NCBI GenBank assembly: GCA_020722575.1
Contig: DYKN01000002.1
Location: forward strand, 124,001 to 188,000
Length of the DNA: 64,000 nt
Direction of reading: 5' to 3'
DNA from: Rikenella microfusus
GTDB taxonomy: Bacteria > Bacteroidota > Bacteroidia > Bacteroidales > VadinHA17
The notes beneath the pieces were generated by a model. It was not told where the DNA came from, searched no databases, and was given only the letters and a program-made list of their open reading frames with translations. The first letter of the stretch is position 1, and every line of letters starts with the position of its first letter. Shown piece after piece: positions 9,172 through 17,706 of the stretch. The translations under genes and the position numbers were made by a program.

Positions 9172-10839
9172 ATGAAAACCGACATAATAGGAAAATATCT
9201 GTTATTTATCCCGGTGTTAATTTTTTCAATCGGTAATTCTTTTCCACAGCAATTTACAATTCCACCTGAACTTTTCTCTAGAGCTGAACGCACATGGTAT
9301 GAAGAAACTTCATTAAATTCTGATGTAGCATCATTTTGTAAAACCGCTGGTTCAATGAGTAAATACGCTCATACAGAGGTATTCGGAAAAACAAAAGAAG
9401 GTAATGATCTTATAATGGTGGTTCTTGCCAATCCCGAAATATCAACACCTGAGGAAGCTATTTCATCAGGCAAACCTGTAATATATATTCAGGGAAATAT
9501 TCATGCCGGAGAAGTTGAAGGAAAAGAAGCCAGTTTACAGCTGATAAGAGAAATATGCTTTGGCCCTAAGACTAAATTAATAGATAATCAAATACTTATT
9601 TTCTGTCCAAATTTTAATCCTGATGGGAATGACAAGTTGAGTGCAACCAGCAGGCCATCACAGGATGGAAGTCCAGCATTGACTGGAGCAAGGGTTAATG
9701 GTGAAGGTTATGATCTGAACAGAGAGGGGATTAAACTTGAAGCAATTGAATCAAAAGCCTTTATGAAAAACATCATTCATAAATGGGATCCTGACCTGCT
9801 TATTGATCTTCATACAGATAATGGTTCATGGCACGGATATACGATTAATTATGCTCCGGCATATAAAACTGTGGGACATGATATAATTACTGATTACGTG
9901 CAAGATAAAATTTTACCGGAAGCAACTAAGTCAATGAATGAAAGATCGGGTATACCTGTTTGGTTTTTCGGAAATCTTACACAAAAAACGGGGGAATCTC
10001 CTGTATATTCAACATATTCCCATATGCCCAGGTATATTGTTAATTATATGGGATTAAGAAACAGAATGGGTATTCTAATTGAGACGTTTTCACATGAAAA
10101 ATTTGAAAAGAGAGTTCTCAGCAATTATCTTTTCCTTGTGTCGCTTCTTGAGTACACAAACTCTCATGCCGGTGAGATCAATGAAATAACAAGGAGTGCC
10201 GACTCCGAGACTGTAAGGCTGATTTCGGAATTTGGTGGCAAAATGGAAAAAGGTGTCAAATACAAAATAGCAGAAGCAGAGAAAACAATTCAACTGCTGA
10301 TGAGGGAAACAGAAGAATACCAGACTGTAGATGGCAGAACAAGGATAAAAGCCACGGGAAAATTATATATTGCTGACAATATAAGGTACTTTGACCACTT
10401 CCTCCCTGTAAAAAGTGCAGTAGTACCTTTTGGTTATGTTTTCCCTGGTACTCTTTCAAATGTTGCTGAGAAGCTAAAAGAGCACGCAATAAAAGTCTCA
10501 ATACTTGATATCCGACATCCTATTGAGGCAGAAGAATATCTTATTGAATCATTCAATAGAGATTCAAGAGCTATTTATGGAGGGCATTATCCGGTCAGGG
10601 TTGAAGGCAGATTTATCAGGAAAAAACTGACTGCAGAAAAGGGATATTATTATGTTGATATGCGTCAGCCTCTTGCATGGCTCATTTTCTATATGCTTGA
10701 GCCAGAGTCTGATGATGGACTGCTATATTGGAATTTCTTTGATAATTATCTTGAAAATAGAGGAATTGAAAAAGGTCCTGTCCCCTACCCTGTATTGAAA
10801 CTCATGAAGCCAATTGACTCTATGCTCAAATCTCTATAA
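9172..10839 (+). CDS. Secreted M14-family zinc carboxypeptidase
   Basis: The 555-residue product has a signal peptide (hydrophobic to about residue 22, then FPQQ). The M14 zinc site is visible: HAGE with His111 and Glu114, His214 in DLHTD, and the catalytic Glu304 in LIETFSH. A C-terminal extension of about 200 residues follows the peptidase domain and is not recognised. The gene starts 12 bp after the NagZ-beta-lactamase fusion, so it is very likely in the same operon. M14 enzymes include peptidoglycan-peptide carboxypeptidases, and the context suggests trimming of wall stem peptides, although a general protein-digesting role is equally possible from the sequence alone. Confidence 0.85.
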   Translation: MKTDIIGKYLLFIPVLIFSIGNSFPQQFTIPPELFSRAERTWYEETSLNSDVASFCKTAGSMSKYAHTEVFGKTKEGNDLIMVVLANPEISTPEEAISSGKPVIYIQGNIHAGEVEGKEASLQLIREICFGPKTKLIDNQILIFCPNFNPDGNDKLSATSRPSQDGSPALTGARVNGEGYDLNREGIKLEAIESKAFMKNIIHKWDPDLLIDLHTDNGSWHGYTINYAPAYKTVGHDIITDYVQDKILPEATKSMNERSGIPVWFFGNLTQKTGESPVYSTYSHMPRYIVNYMGLRNRMGILIETFSHEKFEKRVLSNYLFLVSLLEYTNSHAGEINEITRSADSETVRLISEFGGKMEKGVKYKIAEAEKTIQLLMRETEEYQTVDGRTRIKATGKLYIADNIRYFDHFLPVKSAVVPFGYVFPGTLSNVAEKLKEHAIKVSILDIRHPIEAEEYLIESFNRDSRAIYGGHYPVRVEGRFIRKKLTAEKGYYYVDMRQPLAWLIFYMLEPESDDGLLYWNFFDNYLENRGIEKGPVPYPVLKLMKPIDSMLKSL

Positions 10840-11058
10840 TAAAAAACTGGAGTCTCAATATTGTTGCTTAAATTAATTCATTATATCTGGATGTCAGCAA
10901 ATTACATTAACCGTAGGAGTGGCTAAGTCGGATTTTGGTTTTTATTATTTGGGATTTTGATGAGTTCAATGAACTAATCCTTATGAATTGAGAGCTGATT
11001 TGAGATTTAGCAAGTTATAATATTAGAAATCCCCGTTACACAATCTGAAATTCTATTG
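10840..11058. other. Intergenic region after the M14 peptidase gene
   Basis: No gene, tRNA or clear terminator was recognised between the M14 stop and the first tRNA. The stretch is AT-rich, with a few short direct repeats of the form TTTGGGATTT and GATTTGAGATTT. It separates the plus-strand salvage operon from the convergent tRNA transcript. Confidence 0.35.
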
Positions 11059-11142
11059 TGCCCAGGACAAGATTCGAACTTGCACACCGTAACCGGCACT
11101 ACCCCCTCAAAGTAGCGTGTCTACCAATTCCACCACCTGGGC
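11059..11142 (-). tRNA. tRNA-Leu (GAG)
   Basis: Read on the minus strand this is an 84-nt class II tRNA. The seven-base acceptor stem GCCCAGG pairs with CCTGGGC, followed by discriminator A. The D-loop has GGTAGA, the anticodon stem CTACT/GGTAG encloses loop TTGAGGG with anticodon GAG, a long variable arm follows, and the T-arm has GTTCGAATC. The anticodon and long variable arm identify leucine. The 3' CCA is not encoded. It lies about 90 bp downstream of a second tRNA-Leu on the same strand. Confidence 0.95.
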
Positions 11143-11154
11143 CTGATCAAGAAG

Positions 11155-11226
11155 AAAGGTTAAAGGAGAAAGTTTAAAGTGATATTTTACCTTCCTTTTG
11201 CCTTTTAACTTTTTCCTTTCGCCTTT
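11155..11226. repeat. Imperfect inverted repeat between the two tRNA-Leu genes
   Basis: Arms at 11155-11179 and 11202-11226 are about 25 nt each and pair with roughly five mismatches around a 22-nt loop. The arms are strongly purine-rich on one side and pyrimidine-rich on the other. In the transcript this would fold into a long hairpin separating the two tRNAs, possibly an RNase processing structure. It could also be a low-complexity intergenic repeat. Confidence 0.5.
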
Positions 11227-11234
11227 TAATATTG

Positions 11235-11318
11235 TGCCCAGAACAGGATTCGAACCTGCACATCATTGCTGACACTAGTCCCTGAAACTAGCGCGTCTAC
11301 CAATTCCGCCATCTGGGC
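11235..11318 (-). tRNA. tRNA-Leu (CAG)
   Basis: On the minus strand this is an 84-nt class II tRNA. Acceptor GCCCAGA pairs with TCTGGGC, followed by discriminator A. The anticodon stem CTAGT/ACTAG encloses loop TTCAGGG with anticodon CAG, a long variable arm has the stem TCA/TGA, and the T-arm is GTTCGAATC. CCA is not encoded. The 5' half resembles the neighbouring tRNA-Leu(GAG), consistent with an old tandem duplication. Both are probably transcribed from a promoter near 11470. Confidence 0.95.
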
Positions 11319-11469
11319 AGTTTTAAGATTAAAGACAAAAGCAAACATTTATCAGGTATTATTTTTTATAAACTACCCCATTTATTTTACTCTTCTGTCC
11401 TTATGTTCAGTTTAAAATTCTTTCCGGGCACTAAAATTCAAAGAACCTATTTTTTCAAATTAGCGGTTG

Positions 11470-11477
11470 CAAAAATA
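11470..11477 (-). promoter_or_regulatory. -7 promoter element for the tRNA-Leu pair
   Basis: On the minus strand the sequence reads TATTTTTG followed by C, an exact match to the Bacteroidota -7 consensus TAnnTTTG. A start near 11463 would give a leader of about 145 nt before tRNA-Leu(CAG). No good -33 element was found at the expected distance. Confidence 0.4.
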
Positions 11478-11662
11478 TAATTTTTTTTGAAATTTAATAA
11501 CACATAAAAATGATCTCAATAATAAAAATTAATTATCCATTCCTATCATCCATCTATACCGGTAAATATCCTTTAATTATTAAAGGCAATTTTTAATGTA
11601 AATCAAAATTTAGCTATTAAAACAAAAAAATCAATTAATGATATAATTTACCAAAAAAAACA

Positions 11663-11670
11663 TATTTTTG
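11663..11670 (+). promoter_or_regulatory. -7 promoter element for the aspartokinase gene
   Basis: TATTTTTG followed by CAC matches TAnnTTTG. Transcription would begin near 11677, giving a leader of about 90 nt before the start codon. No -33 TTTG lies at the usual spacing, so the call rests on the -7 element and position. Confidence 0.4.
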
Positions 11671-11767
11671 CACGCTGATAAATAATTTTCAGTGAAATTA
11701 TAAATATTTATTATGAATATCAATATTTTATTAAAATAAATTAAAAAACATAAATTAATCTGGAAAT

Positions 11768-13096
11768 ATGAAAATAATGAAATTCGGGGGTACTTCAGTA
11801 GGTACTTCTGAAAGGATGAGGGCAGTAGCATCGTTAATTAATACAGAAGAAAAGAAAATAGTTGTTCTTTCGGCCATGTCGGGTACTACAAATGCCCTTA
11901 TTGAGATATCATCAGCGCTTTATGCGGGTGATACAAGGGAAGCAGGATTAAGAATTGAAAAATTAAGAAGCACGTATTATGATGTTGTAAACGGGCTATA
12001 CCAGAAAAAAGAGACGAAGAACAGCGGTAAGAGCATTGTTGATGCACACTTTGATTATATTAACGGTTTCATTAATGGAGCCTTCACAAGGACCCAGGAA
12101 AAGGCAATCGTTGCCAGAGGTGAGCTTCTTTCAACCGAACTGTTTCATCTCCTTCTTCTTGAGCAAAAGATTTCTTGTGCTTTAATTCCGGCGTTGAATT
12201 TTATGAGAATTGACAAATACGGAGAACCGGATATATATTATATTGAAGAAAATCTTAGAAGAGAACTTGAGAAACAGTCGGGATTAAATATTTACCTCAC
12301 ACAGGGATTTATTTGCAGAAATGCATTTGGTGAGATTGACAATCTGAAACGGGGTGGAAGTGATTACACAGCTTCATTAATTGGAGCTGCACTTAATGCA
12401 ACCGAGATCCAGATATGGACTGATATCAACGGATTTCACAATAATGATCCAAGGTTTGTTGAAAAGACGTTTCCAGTAAGGGAACTCTCTTTTGATGAAG
12501 CGGCTGAACTGGCATATTTCGGAGCCAAGATTCTTCATCCTTCTACTATCAATCCTGCCAGGCAGAAAAATATTCCTGTAAGATTAAAAAATACGATGGA
12601 TCCTGACGATCCAGGAACAATTATTTCACAGAATTATGTTCCGAAAGATTACAAAGCTGTTGCTGCGAAAGATGGTATTACAGCCATAAGGATTAAGTCT
12701 TACAGAATGTTGATGGCTTATGGTTTTCTCAGGAAAGTTTTTGAGATATTCGAGGTATACCGTACGCCCATTGATATGATTACCACATCAGAGGTTTCAG
12801 TATCGCTAACAATTGATAATCCGGAGAATCTTCCACAAATTTTAAAAGAGCTGAATAATCTTGGTCATGTAGAAGTAGAGGAAAATCAGTCAATTATTTG
12901 CATTGTTGGTGATTTCAGACCTGAACGTTCAGGTTCAGCACCGGAGATATTTGAGGCACTAAATACTCTACCAATTAAAATGATAGCCTATGGTGGAAGT
13001 CCATATAATCTTTCTATCCTTATAGATACTAAAAACAAAGTCAGAGCACTCCAATTACTTAATGAGCATTTATTCCCGGAAACAAATGAAAACTGA
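11768..13096 (+). CDS. lysC: Aspartate kinase
   Basis: Aspartokinase phosphorylates L-aspartate, the first step towards lysine, diaminopimelate, threonine and methionine. The 442-residue product begins with the signature KFGGTSVG, contains the kinase domain to about residue 290 with a GGSDYTASLIG segment near residue 200, and ends with a region of about 150 residues matching the paired ACT domains used for feedback control. There is no homoserine dehydrogenase domain, so this is the monofunctional form. It overlaps the diaminopimelate decarboxylase start by 11 bp, so the first and last enzymes of the lysine/DAP pathway are probably translationally coupled. The DAP branch also feeds peptidoglycan. 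Confidence 0.94.
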   Translation: MKIMKFGGTSVGTSERMRAVASLINTEEKKIVVLSAMSGTTNALIEISSALYAGDTREAGLRIEKLRSTYYDVVNGLYQKKETKNSGKSIVDAHFDYINGFINGAFTRTQEKAIVARGELLSTELFHLLLLEQKISCALIPALNFMRIDKYGEPDIYYIEENLRRELEKQSGLNIYLTQGFICRNAFGEIDNLKRGGSDYTASLIGAALNATEIQIWTDINGFHNNDPRFVEKTFPVRELSFDEAAELAYFGAKILHPSTINPARQKNIPVRLKNTMDPDDPGTIISQNYVPKDYKAVAAKDGITAIRIKSYRMLMAYGFLRKVFEIFEVYRTPIDMITTSEVSVSLTIDNPENLPQILKELNNLGHVEVEENQSIICIVGDFRPERSGSAPEIFEALNTLPIKMIAYGGSPYNLSILIDTKNKVRALQLLNEHLFPETNEN

Positions 13097-14243
13097 ATTC
13101 CCGATTTACAGATTTAAAGAATTAAATACTCCTTTTTATTACTATGACCTTTCTATTCTGAGAAACACTCTTGAAGTGCTAAAAAATGAGTCAGAAAAAT
13201 ACGGTTATAAGATTCATTATGCACTAAAAGCAAACTCCAACCCGGTTTTATTGAAGATTATTTCATCTTATGGCTTTGGGGCTGATTGTGTTTCATGGAA
13301 TGAAATCGAAAGGGCACTATCCTGCGGTTTCAATCCCGAAAAAATAGTATTTGCAGGTGTGGGGAAATCAGATTATGAAATCAGTAATGCACTCAAAGCA
13401 GGCATATTATGTTTTAACTGCGAATCGCTGCAGGAGCTTGATGTTATAAATAATATAGCCGGGGAGCTTGGCCTAACTGCAAGAGTAGCTTTAAGGATAA
13501 ACCCAAATGTGGATGCTCATACACACCATCACATAGCAACTGCAAAAGAGGACAGCAAGTTTGGTATAATCATTTCTGAGATCGAAGAAGCTGTTTTAAA
13601 GTTGGAATCTCTGAAAAATATTGTTCTAATTGGAATTCATTTCCATATCGGGTCGCAGATAACCCGGATGCAGGTTTTCCGAAATCTTTGCTCAAGAATA
13701 AATGAGATTACAGATTGGTTCAGCTCAAGAAAAATTGATCTAAAAATTATAAATGTTGGGGGTGGTCTGGGAATTGATTATCATGAACCTGATAATCTAC
13801 CCGCCTTTGCTGAATATTTTTCAGTATTCAAAGAATTATTGAGGCTTTATCCCGGGCAAGAGCTCCATTTTGAGCCTGGAAGGTCAGTTGTGGCACAGTG
13901 CGGATCACTTATATCAAAAGTGTTGTTCATCAAAAACGGCAGCAATACAAAATTTGCAATTATTGATGCCGGAATGACTGACCTGATAAGACCTGCCCTG
14001 TATCAGGCATATCATAAAATTGAAAATATTACACCTCAGTCTTTAAACACAATAATACATTATGATGTCGTTGGCCCTATATGTGAGTCATCTGATACAT
14101 TCGGGAAATATGTTGAGCTGCCTAAAACGAGAAGAGGAGACCTTATAGCAATCAGGTCAGCAGGAGCTTACGGGGAGGTTATGGCTTCCAGATACAATCT
14201 GAGGAACCTGCCCTATTCGGTTTTTTCTGAAGATACCAAATAA
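13086..14243 (+). CDS. lysA: Diaminopimelate decarboxylase
   Basis: LysA decarboxylates meso-diaminopimelate to L-lysine using PLP. The 385-residue product shows YALKANSNP with the PLP Lys48, FHIGSQI near residue 185, the substrate-binding EPGRSV at Glu263, and GPICESSD around residue 330 with the active-site Cys. I chose the ATG at 13086, which overlaps the aspartokinase stop by 11 bp. A start at 13062 would add eight unconserved residues and enlarge the overlap. Fold type III alanine-racemase-like barrel followed by a beta domain is the family layout, and the length is normal. Arginine or ornithine decarboxylases of this fold are less likely given the neighbour. Confidence 0.94.
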   Translation: MKTEFPIYRFKELNTPFYYYDLSILRNTLEVLKNESEKYGYKIHYALKANSNPVLLKIISSYGFGADCVSWNEIERALSCGFNPEKIVFAGVGKSDYEISNALKAGILCFNCESLQELDVINNIAGELGLTARVALRINPNVDAHTHHHIATAKEDSKFGIIISEIEEAVLKLESLKNIVLIGIHFHIGSQITRMQVFRNLCSRINEITDWFSSRKIDLKIINVGGGLGIDYHEPDNLPAFAEYFSVFKELLRLYPGQELHFEPGRSVVAQCGSLISKVLFIKNGSNTKFAIIDAGMTDLIRPALYQAYHKIENITPQSLNTIIHYDVVGPICESSDTFGKYVELPKTRRGDLIAIRSAGAYGEVMASRYNLRNLPYSVFSEDTK

Positions 14244-14263
14244 ATAAAGATTCAACCGGCAAC

Positions 14264-16021
14264 TTATTTTCTGCTTTTTTTCTTGAGTTCATCCATTCTT
14301 ACAATCTTAAGCAGTTTTTTGTCTTCCGGATGTTTGACAAGAAGGTCTGTCCAATAACTATTAATTGTCTGTTTTATTTCTTTTCTTAGAATCCATAATC
14401 CAATAAGATTGGGTACGGTCATAAGAGCTATAGTTATGTAAGAAAGTGACCATACAATAGTAGTATCGGTAAATGATGCAATAAAGAAAGCGATAACATA
14501 AATAATTCTGTAATAGATTACATACTTAGGGCCGACAAGATAAGTAATTGCCCTGTCGCCGTAATATGACCAGGAGATAGCTGTTGAAAAGGCAAACAAA
14601 AGTAGCCCTATTGCTACAACATATTTGCCCCAGTCGCCAAGGATACTTCTTTTAAATGCCTCTGTTGTAAGAGGTGCACTGTGGACAAGGGATTTTCCTA
14701 CTATTGTTACAGATAAGGTTTGTGGCTGCCATTTACCATTGACAACCTGAATCTCTCCCGTAAAGGGCTTTTTATTTTCATACACCATATAATCTTCAGC
14801 AACAGAGCGAGATGTAATCAGAGTCAGATTGTTTTCGATCCTTCCATCTTTTATGATCAGTGTTCCATTAAAGAGAGGCAATTCTTTTTTATCCCTTACA
14901 AACTCAATTATCTTCTGTTTTTGTTCCGGAATTTTTTCATCATAATAATTATTGAGGAAAATCATGTCGGCATTCTGGAACTGGTTCTCCACTTTTTCAT
15001 GCCATGCACCTGATGTAAGAATTACCAGTCCGGTAAGTGCACATATAATTATAGTATCAATAAATGGTTCGAGCAGAGCAACGAGACCTTCGGAAACAGG
15101 TTCTGGTGCTTTTGCTGAGGCATGAGCTATTGGAGCCGAGCCCTGCCCCGACTCATTTGAAAAAAGTCCTCGGTTAACTCCCCTGTTAATTGCGAAAGCA
15201 ACTGTAGCACCCATGAAACCGCCGATGGCTGCTGTTCCTGTAAAGACAGTTGAGAAAATTGAAATAATAGAAGGAATTATATTTTTATAATTTGTAAATA
15301 TTACAATGATTGCAGCTAAAAAATAAAAGATAGCCATTGCAGGAACAAGTTTCTCGGTCACCTTTGCAATTCTTTTGATCCCCCCTATAATAATCAGGGC
15401 TAAAACAAAAGCCAGGATAGCACCTGTTATAACATGATTTATTCCGAAGGTTGAAAATACTGCATTTGAAATGCTGTTAATCTGAGGAAGGCTACCGGTT
15501 CCGAATGATGAAAGCACGGTTGCAACTGCAAAAAATGCCCCCATTACTGCACCTGTTTTTATTATTTTACCGGATCTGGTTATAATATTAAGCCGTTTCT
15601 TCATATAATACATAGGACCACCTGAAACAGTTCCATCCGGTAGAATATCGCGATATTTATGGGAAATAGTCACTTCAACCATTTTGGTACACATACCTAT
15701 GGCAGCTGTTACAAGCATCCAGAAAAGTGCTGCAGGTCCACCCAGATGAATTGCCAGTGCAACACCGGCTATGTTACCTGTACCAACCGTACCCGATAAA
15801 GCAGTTGAAAGTGCCTGAAAATGAGATGTATCTCCTACATCAAGGTAATGGTCATACTTCCCCCTGACAATATCAATAGCATGCCTGAAAAACCTGAGCT
15901 GAGGAAACCTGAGGTATAATGTAAAAAAAATCCCTGTTCCAAGCAAAAGAATGACAAACCAGGGATGCCCTCCGATATATCCATCGAGCATCACCAAGAA
16001 ATCATTGATTTTCTGCATCAT
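14264..16021 (-). CDS. AGCS-family sodium:alanine/glycine symporter with a large inserted segment
   Basis: A multi-pass membrane protein of the alanine/glycine:cation symporter family: LLLGTGIFFTLYLRFPQ near the N-terminus, the GTVGTGNIAGVA motif, GGPMYYMKK, and NESGQGSAPIAHA are typical. Most members have a short loop where this one has about 110 hydrophilic residues (about 338-450 from this start, between SGAWH and LTTEAF). The insert contains repeated beta-like segments such as FNGTLIIKDGRI. The ATG pair at 16021/16018 fits the family N-terminus (MQKINDFLVMLDG); an upstream ATG at 16072 would add 17 residues. It imports a small amino acid with sodium. Its 3' end is 20 bp from the lysA stop, in convergent orientation. 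Confidence 0.9.
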   Translation of the reverse strand: MMQKINDFLVMLDGYIGGHPWFVILLLGTGIFFTLYLRFPQLRFFRHAIDIVRGKYDHYLDVGDTSHFQALSTALSGTVGTGNIAGVALAIHLGGPAALFWMLVTAAIGMCTKMVEVTISHKYRDILPDGTVSGGPMYYMKKRLNIITRSGKIIKTGAVMGAFFAVATVLSSFGTGSLPQINSISNAVFSTFGINHVITGAILAFVLALIIIGGIKRIAKVTEKLVPAMAIFYFLAAIIVIFTNYKNIIPSIISIFSTVFTGTAAIGGFMGATVAFAINRGVNRGLFSNESGQGSAPIAHASAKAPEPVSEGLVALLEPFIDTIIICALTGLVILTSGAWHEKVENQFQNADMIFLNNYYDEKIPEQKQKIIEFVRDKKELPLFNGTLIIKDGRIENNLTLITSRSVAEDYMVYENKKPFTGEIQVVNGKWQPQTLSVTIVGKSLVHSAPLTTEAFKRSILGDWGKYVVAIGLLLFAFSTAISWSYYGDRAITYLVGPKYVIYYRIIYVIAFFIASFTDTTIVWSLSYITIALMTVPNLIGLWILRKEIKQTINSYWTDLLVKHPEDKKLLKIVRMDELKKKSRK

Positions 16022-16168
16022 ACTTAAAGGATGTGAAAGAATAACCCAACTGATGACTGGCAAATGTAACAATTTCCTTCAAAGAACAAAGCCATTCAGA
16101 AATGTTAAAAAAATTTAATGCCAGGATGTTCTGCAGTTTTTTACATATAAGCGGGAGAAAAAAATACA

Positions 16169-17527
16169 TCAGAATTTGATTATTCCCAAACTATACAGGA
16201 AGACCGCAGTAATTGCAACAGGTGCAATCCATCGCACCAGAAAAATGTAAACAGGGAAGTAACGGCTTCTTATTGTTCCATTATTTGTCATTTCCAGTTT
16301 GGTGAGGCTTTTTTTATGGAACCACCCAATAAATAACACAATGAATAATCCACCTATAGGAAGCATAATATTTGCCGTAAGATATTCAAGAATTCCGAAA
16401 ATATTTTTACCGAACAGGGTTAAACCGCTAAGTTTACCCATGGATGCAACCGTAAGTAATCCAAGAACAGAAACAGATGATGCGGCGATTATTGTTGCTT
16501 TTTTTCTTGCCATTTTAATCTCTTCAACAAGGAAAGCAACAATGACTTCGAGAACTGATATTGTTGAAGTCAGAGCTGCGATAGCCAGCAATATGAAAAA
16601 GACAAGCGCAAAAAGGTTTCCGAAGGGAATTCTCTGAAAAACTTCCGGCAATACAATAAACATTAGTCCTTGCCCTGATGCAGGTTGACCGCCTAATGCA
16701 AAAAGAGCGGGAAAAATTGCTATGCCCGCTATTACTGCAACAAATGTATCGGATATTGAAACATAAAAAGCTGTTTCCGCTAAATTATCTTTCTTGCGGA
16801 TGTATGAACCGTATGTTATAAGAGTACCCATTCCTATACTTAACGAAAAGAATCCCTGACCCAGTGCTTCAAGAATAGCCTTTGGTGTAATTTTACTGAG
16901 ATCGGGATGAAACAGAAAGCGAAGACCGGCTCCTGATCCTTTAAGTGTAAGTGCCCGAATACACAACATAAGAAGAAGAACCAGCAGAAAAGGCATTAAT
17001 ATTTTAGCATATCTTTCAATGCCATTTTTTACACCCAATATGATAATAACCGCTGTAAAACCCATGAAAATCAGAAACCACAAATAGGGCCTCCACGGAT
17101 GGTTGAGAAATTCAGTGAACATTTCAGTCAGCTGGCTGTTGTCTTTTCCCGTAAGATTTCCAGACAATGCCTGATATACATATTCCAACGTCCAGCCTGA
17201 TACAGTAGTATAGAAAGACAGAATAAAAAAAGCTGCCAGAACACCCATGATACCTATCAGGTACCATGGTTTTCCCGGTGCAAGCAATCTGAACGCCCCA
17301 TACGGATTTTTCTGTGCAGAGCGACCGATTACAAACTCCGAAGTCATCACAGTGATGCCTATCAAAAGAATAAAAAGGACATATATCAATAAAAAAGCTC
17401 CCCCTCCGTTCTCTCCAGTTATATAAGGAAATCTCCATATATTGCCAAGTCCAATAGCTGATCCGGCTATTGCAGCTATTGCACCGAATTTGCTTGTGAA
17501 ACTGTCACGCTGATTGGTGTCATTCAT
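16169..17527 (-). CDS. NSS-family sodium-dependent amino-acid transporter
   Basis: A 452-residue protein of the neurotransmitter:sodium symporter (LeuT-like) family. The N-terminal helix 1 signature with AGSAIGLGNIWRFPY and the following ENGGGAFLLIY are nearly diagnostic, holding the unwound sodium and substrate site. About eleven or twelve hydrophobic segments are visible, as in bacterial members, which are commonly a little shorter than LeuT. The substrate is probably an amino acid, but which one cannot be told. It lies about 100 bp upstream of the AGCS symporter on the same strand and is divergent from thrS. Confidence 0.92.
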   Translation of the reverse strand: MNDTNQRDSFTSKFGAIAAIAGSAIGLGNIWRFPYITGENGGGAFLLIYVLFILLIGITVMTSEFVIGRSAQKNPYGAFRLLAPGKPWYLIGIMGVLAAFFILSFYTTVSGWTLEYVYQALSGNLTGKDNSQLTEMFTEFLNHPWRPYLWFLIFMGFTAVIIILGVKNGIERYAKILMPFLLVLLLMLCIRALTLKGSGAGLRFLFHPDLSKITPKAILEALGQGFFSLSIGMGTLITYGSYIRKKDNLAETAFYVSISDTFVAVIAGIAIFPALFALGGQPASGQGLMFIVLPEVFQRIPFGNLFALVFFILLAIAALTSTISVLEVIVAFLVEEIKMARKKATIIAASSVSVLGLLTVASMGKLSGLTLFGKNIFGILEYLTANIMLPIGGLFIVLFIGWFHKKSLTKLEMTNNGTIRSRYFPVYIFLVRWIAPVAITAVFLYSLGIIKF

Positions 17528-17679
17528 AATACCATCTTGAAATGTGATCTATTACTTTTAAAAATATTGGCTGCTAATATAAAAATTTATTAATGAGTAA
17601 GGATTTTTTCAGTATTCGATTTTTTCTTTTATGTTTCAAATAAGATAAAAATAAGCATAAACACATTTGAAATAATGTT

Positions 17680-17687
17680 TATCTTTG
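17680..17687 (+). promoter_or_regulatory. -7 promoter element for thrS
   Basis: TATCTTTG followed by CAA is an exact TAnnTTTG match. It lies 19 bp before the thrS ATG, so the leader would be only about 12-15 nt. That leaves no room for a T-box or other structured leader. Confidence 0.5.
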
Positions 17688-17706
17688 CAAACTTAAAAAA
17701 AACAGG

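Larger units (their letters stand above)
11319..11767. other. AT-rich intergenic region between tRNA-Leu and aspartokinase
   Basis: This 449-bp gap holds candidate divergent promoters for the tRNA pair (near 11470) and for the aspartokinase gene (near 11663). No lysine-riboswitch-like structure, leader peptide or small gene was recognised. Confidence 0.4.

Noticed and set aside
11319..11767. Lysine riboswitch upstream of aspartokinase
   Set aside because: The leader is AT-rich with no conserved lysine-riboswitch core or long stems.
14720..15013. 97-residue plus-strand open frame inside the AGCS gene
   Set aside because: It is antisense to the AGCS insert, has no recognisable product and no separate promoter; it is a shadow frame.
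17640..17706. Possible T-box or other leader before thrS
   Set aside because: The promoter element ends 19 bp before the start codon, leaving a leader of about 15 nt, too short for a T-box.
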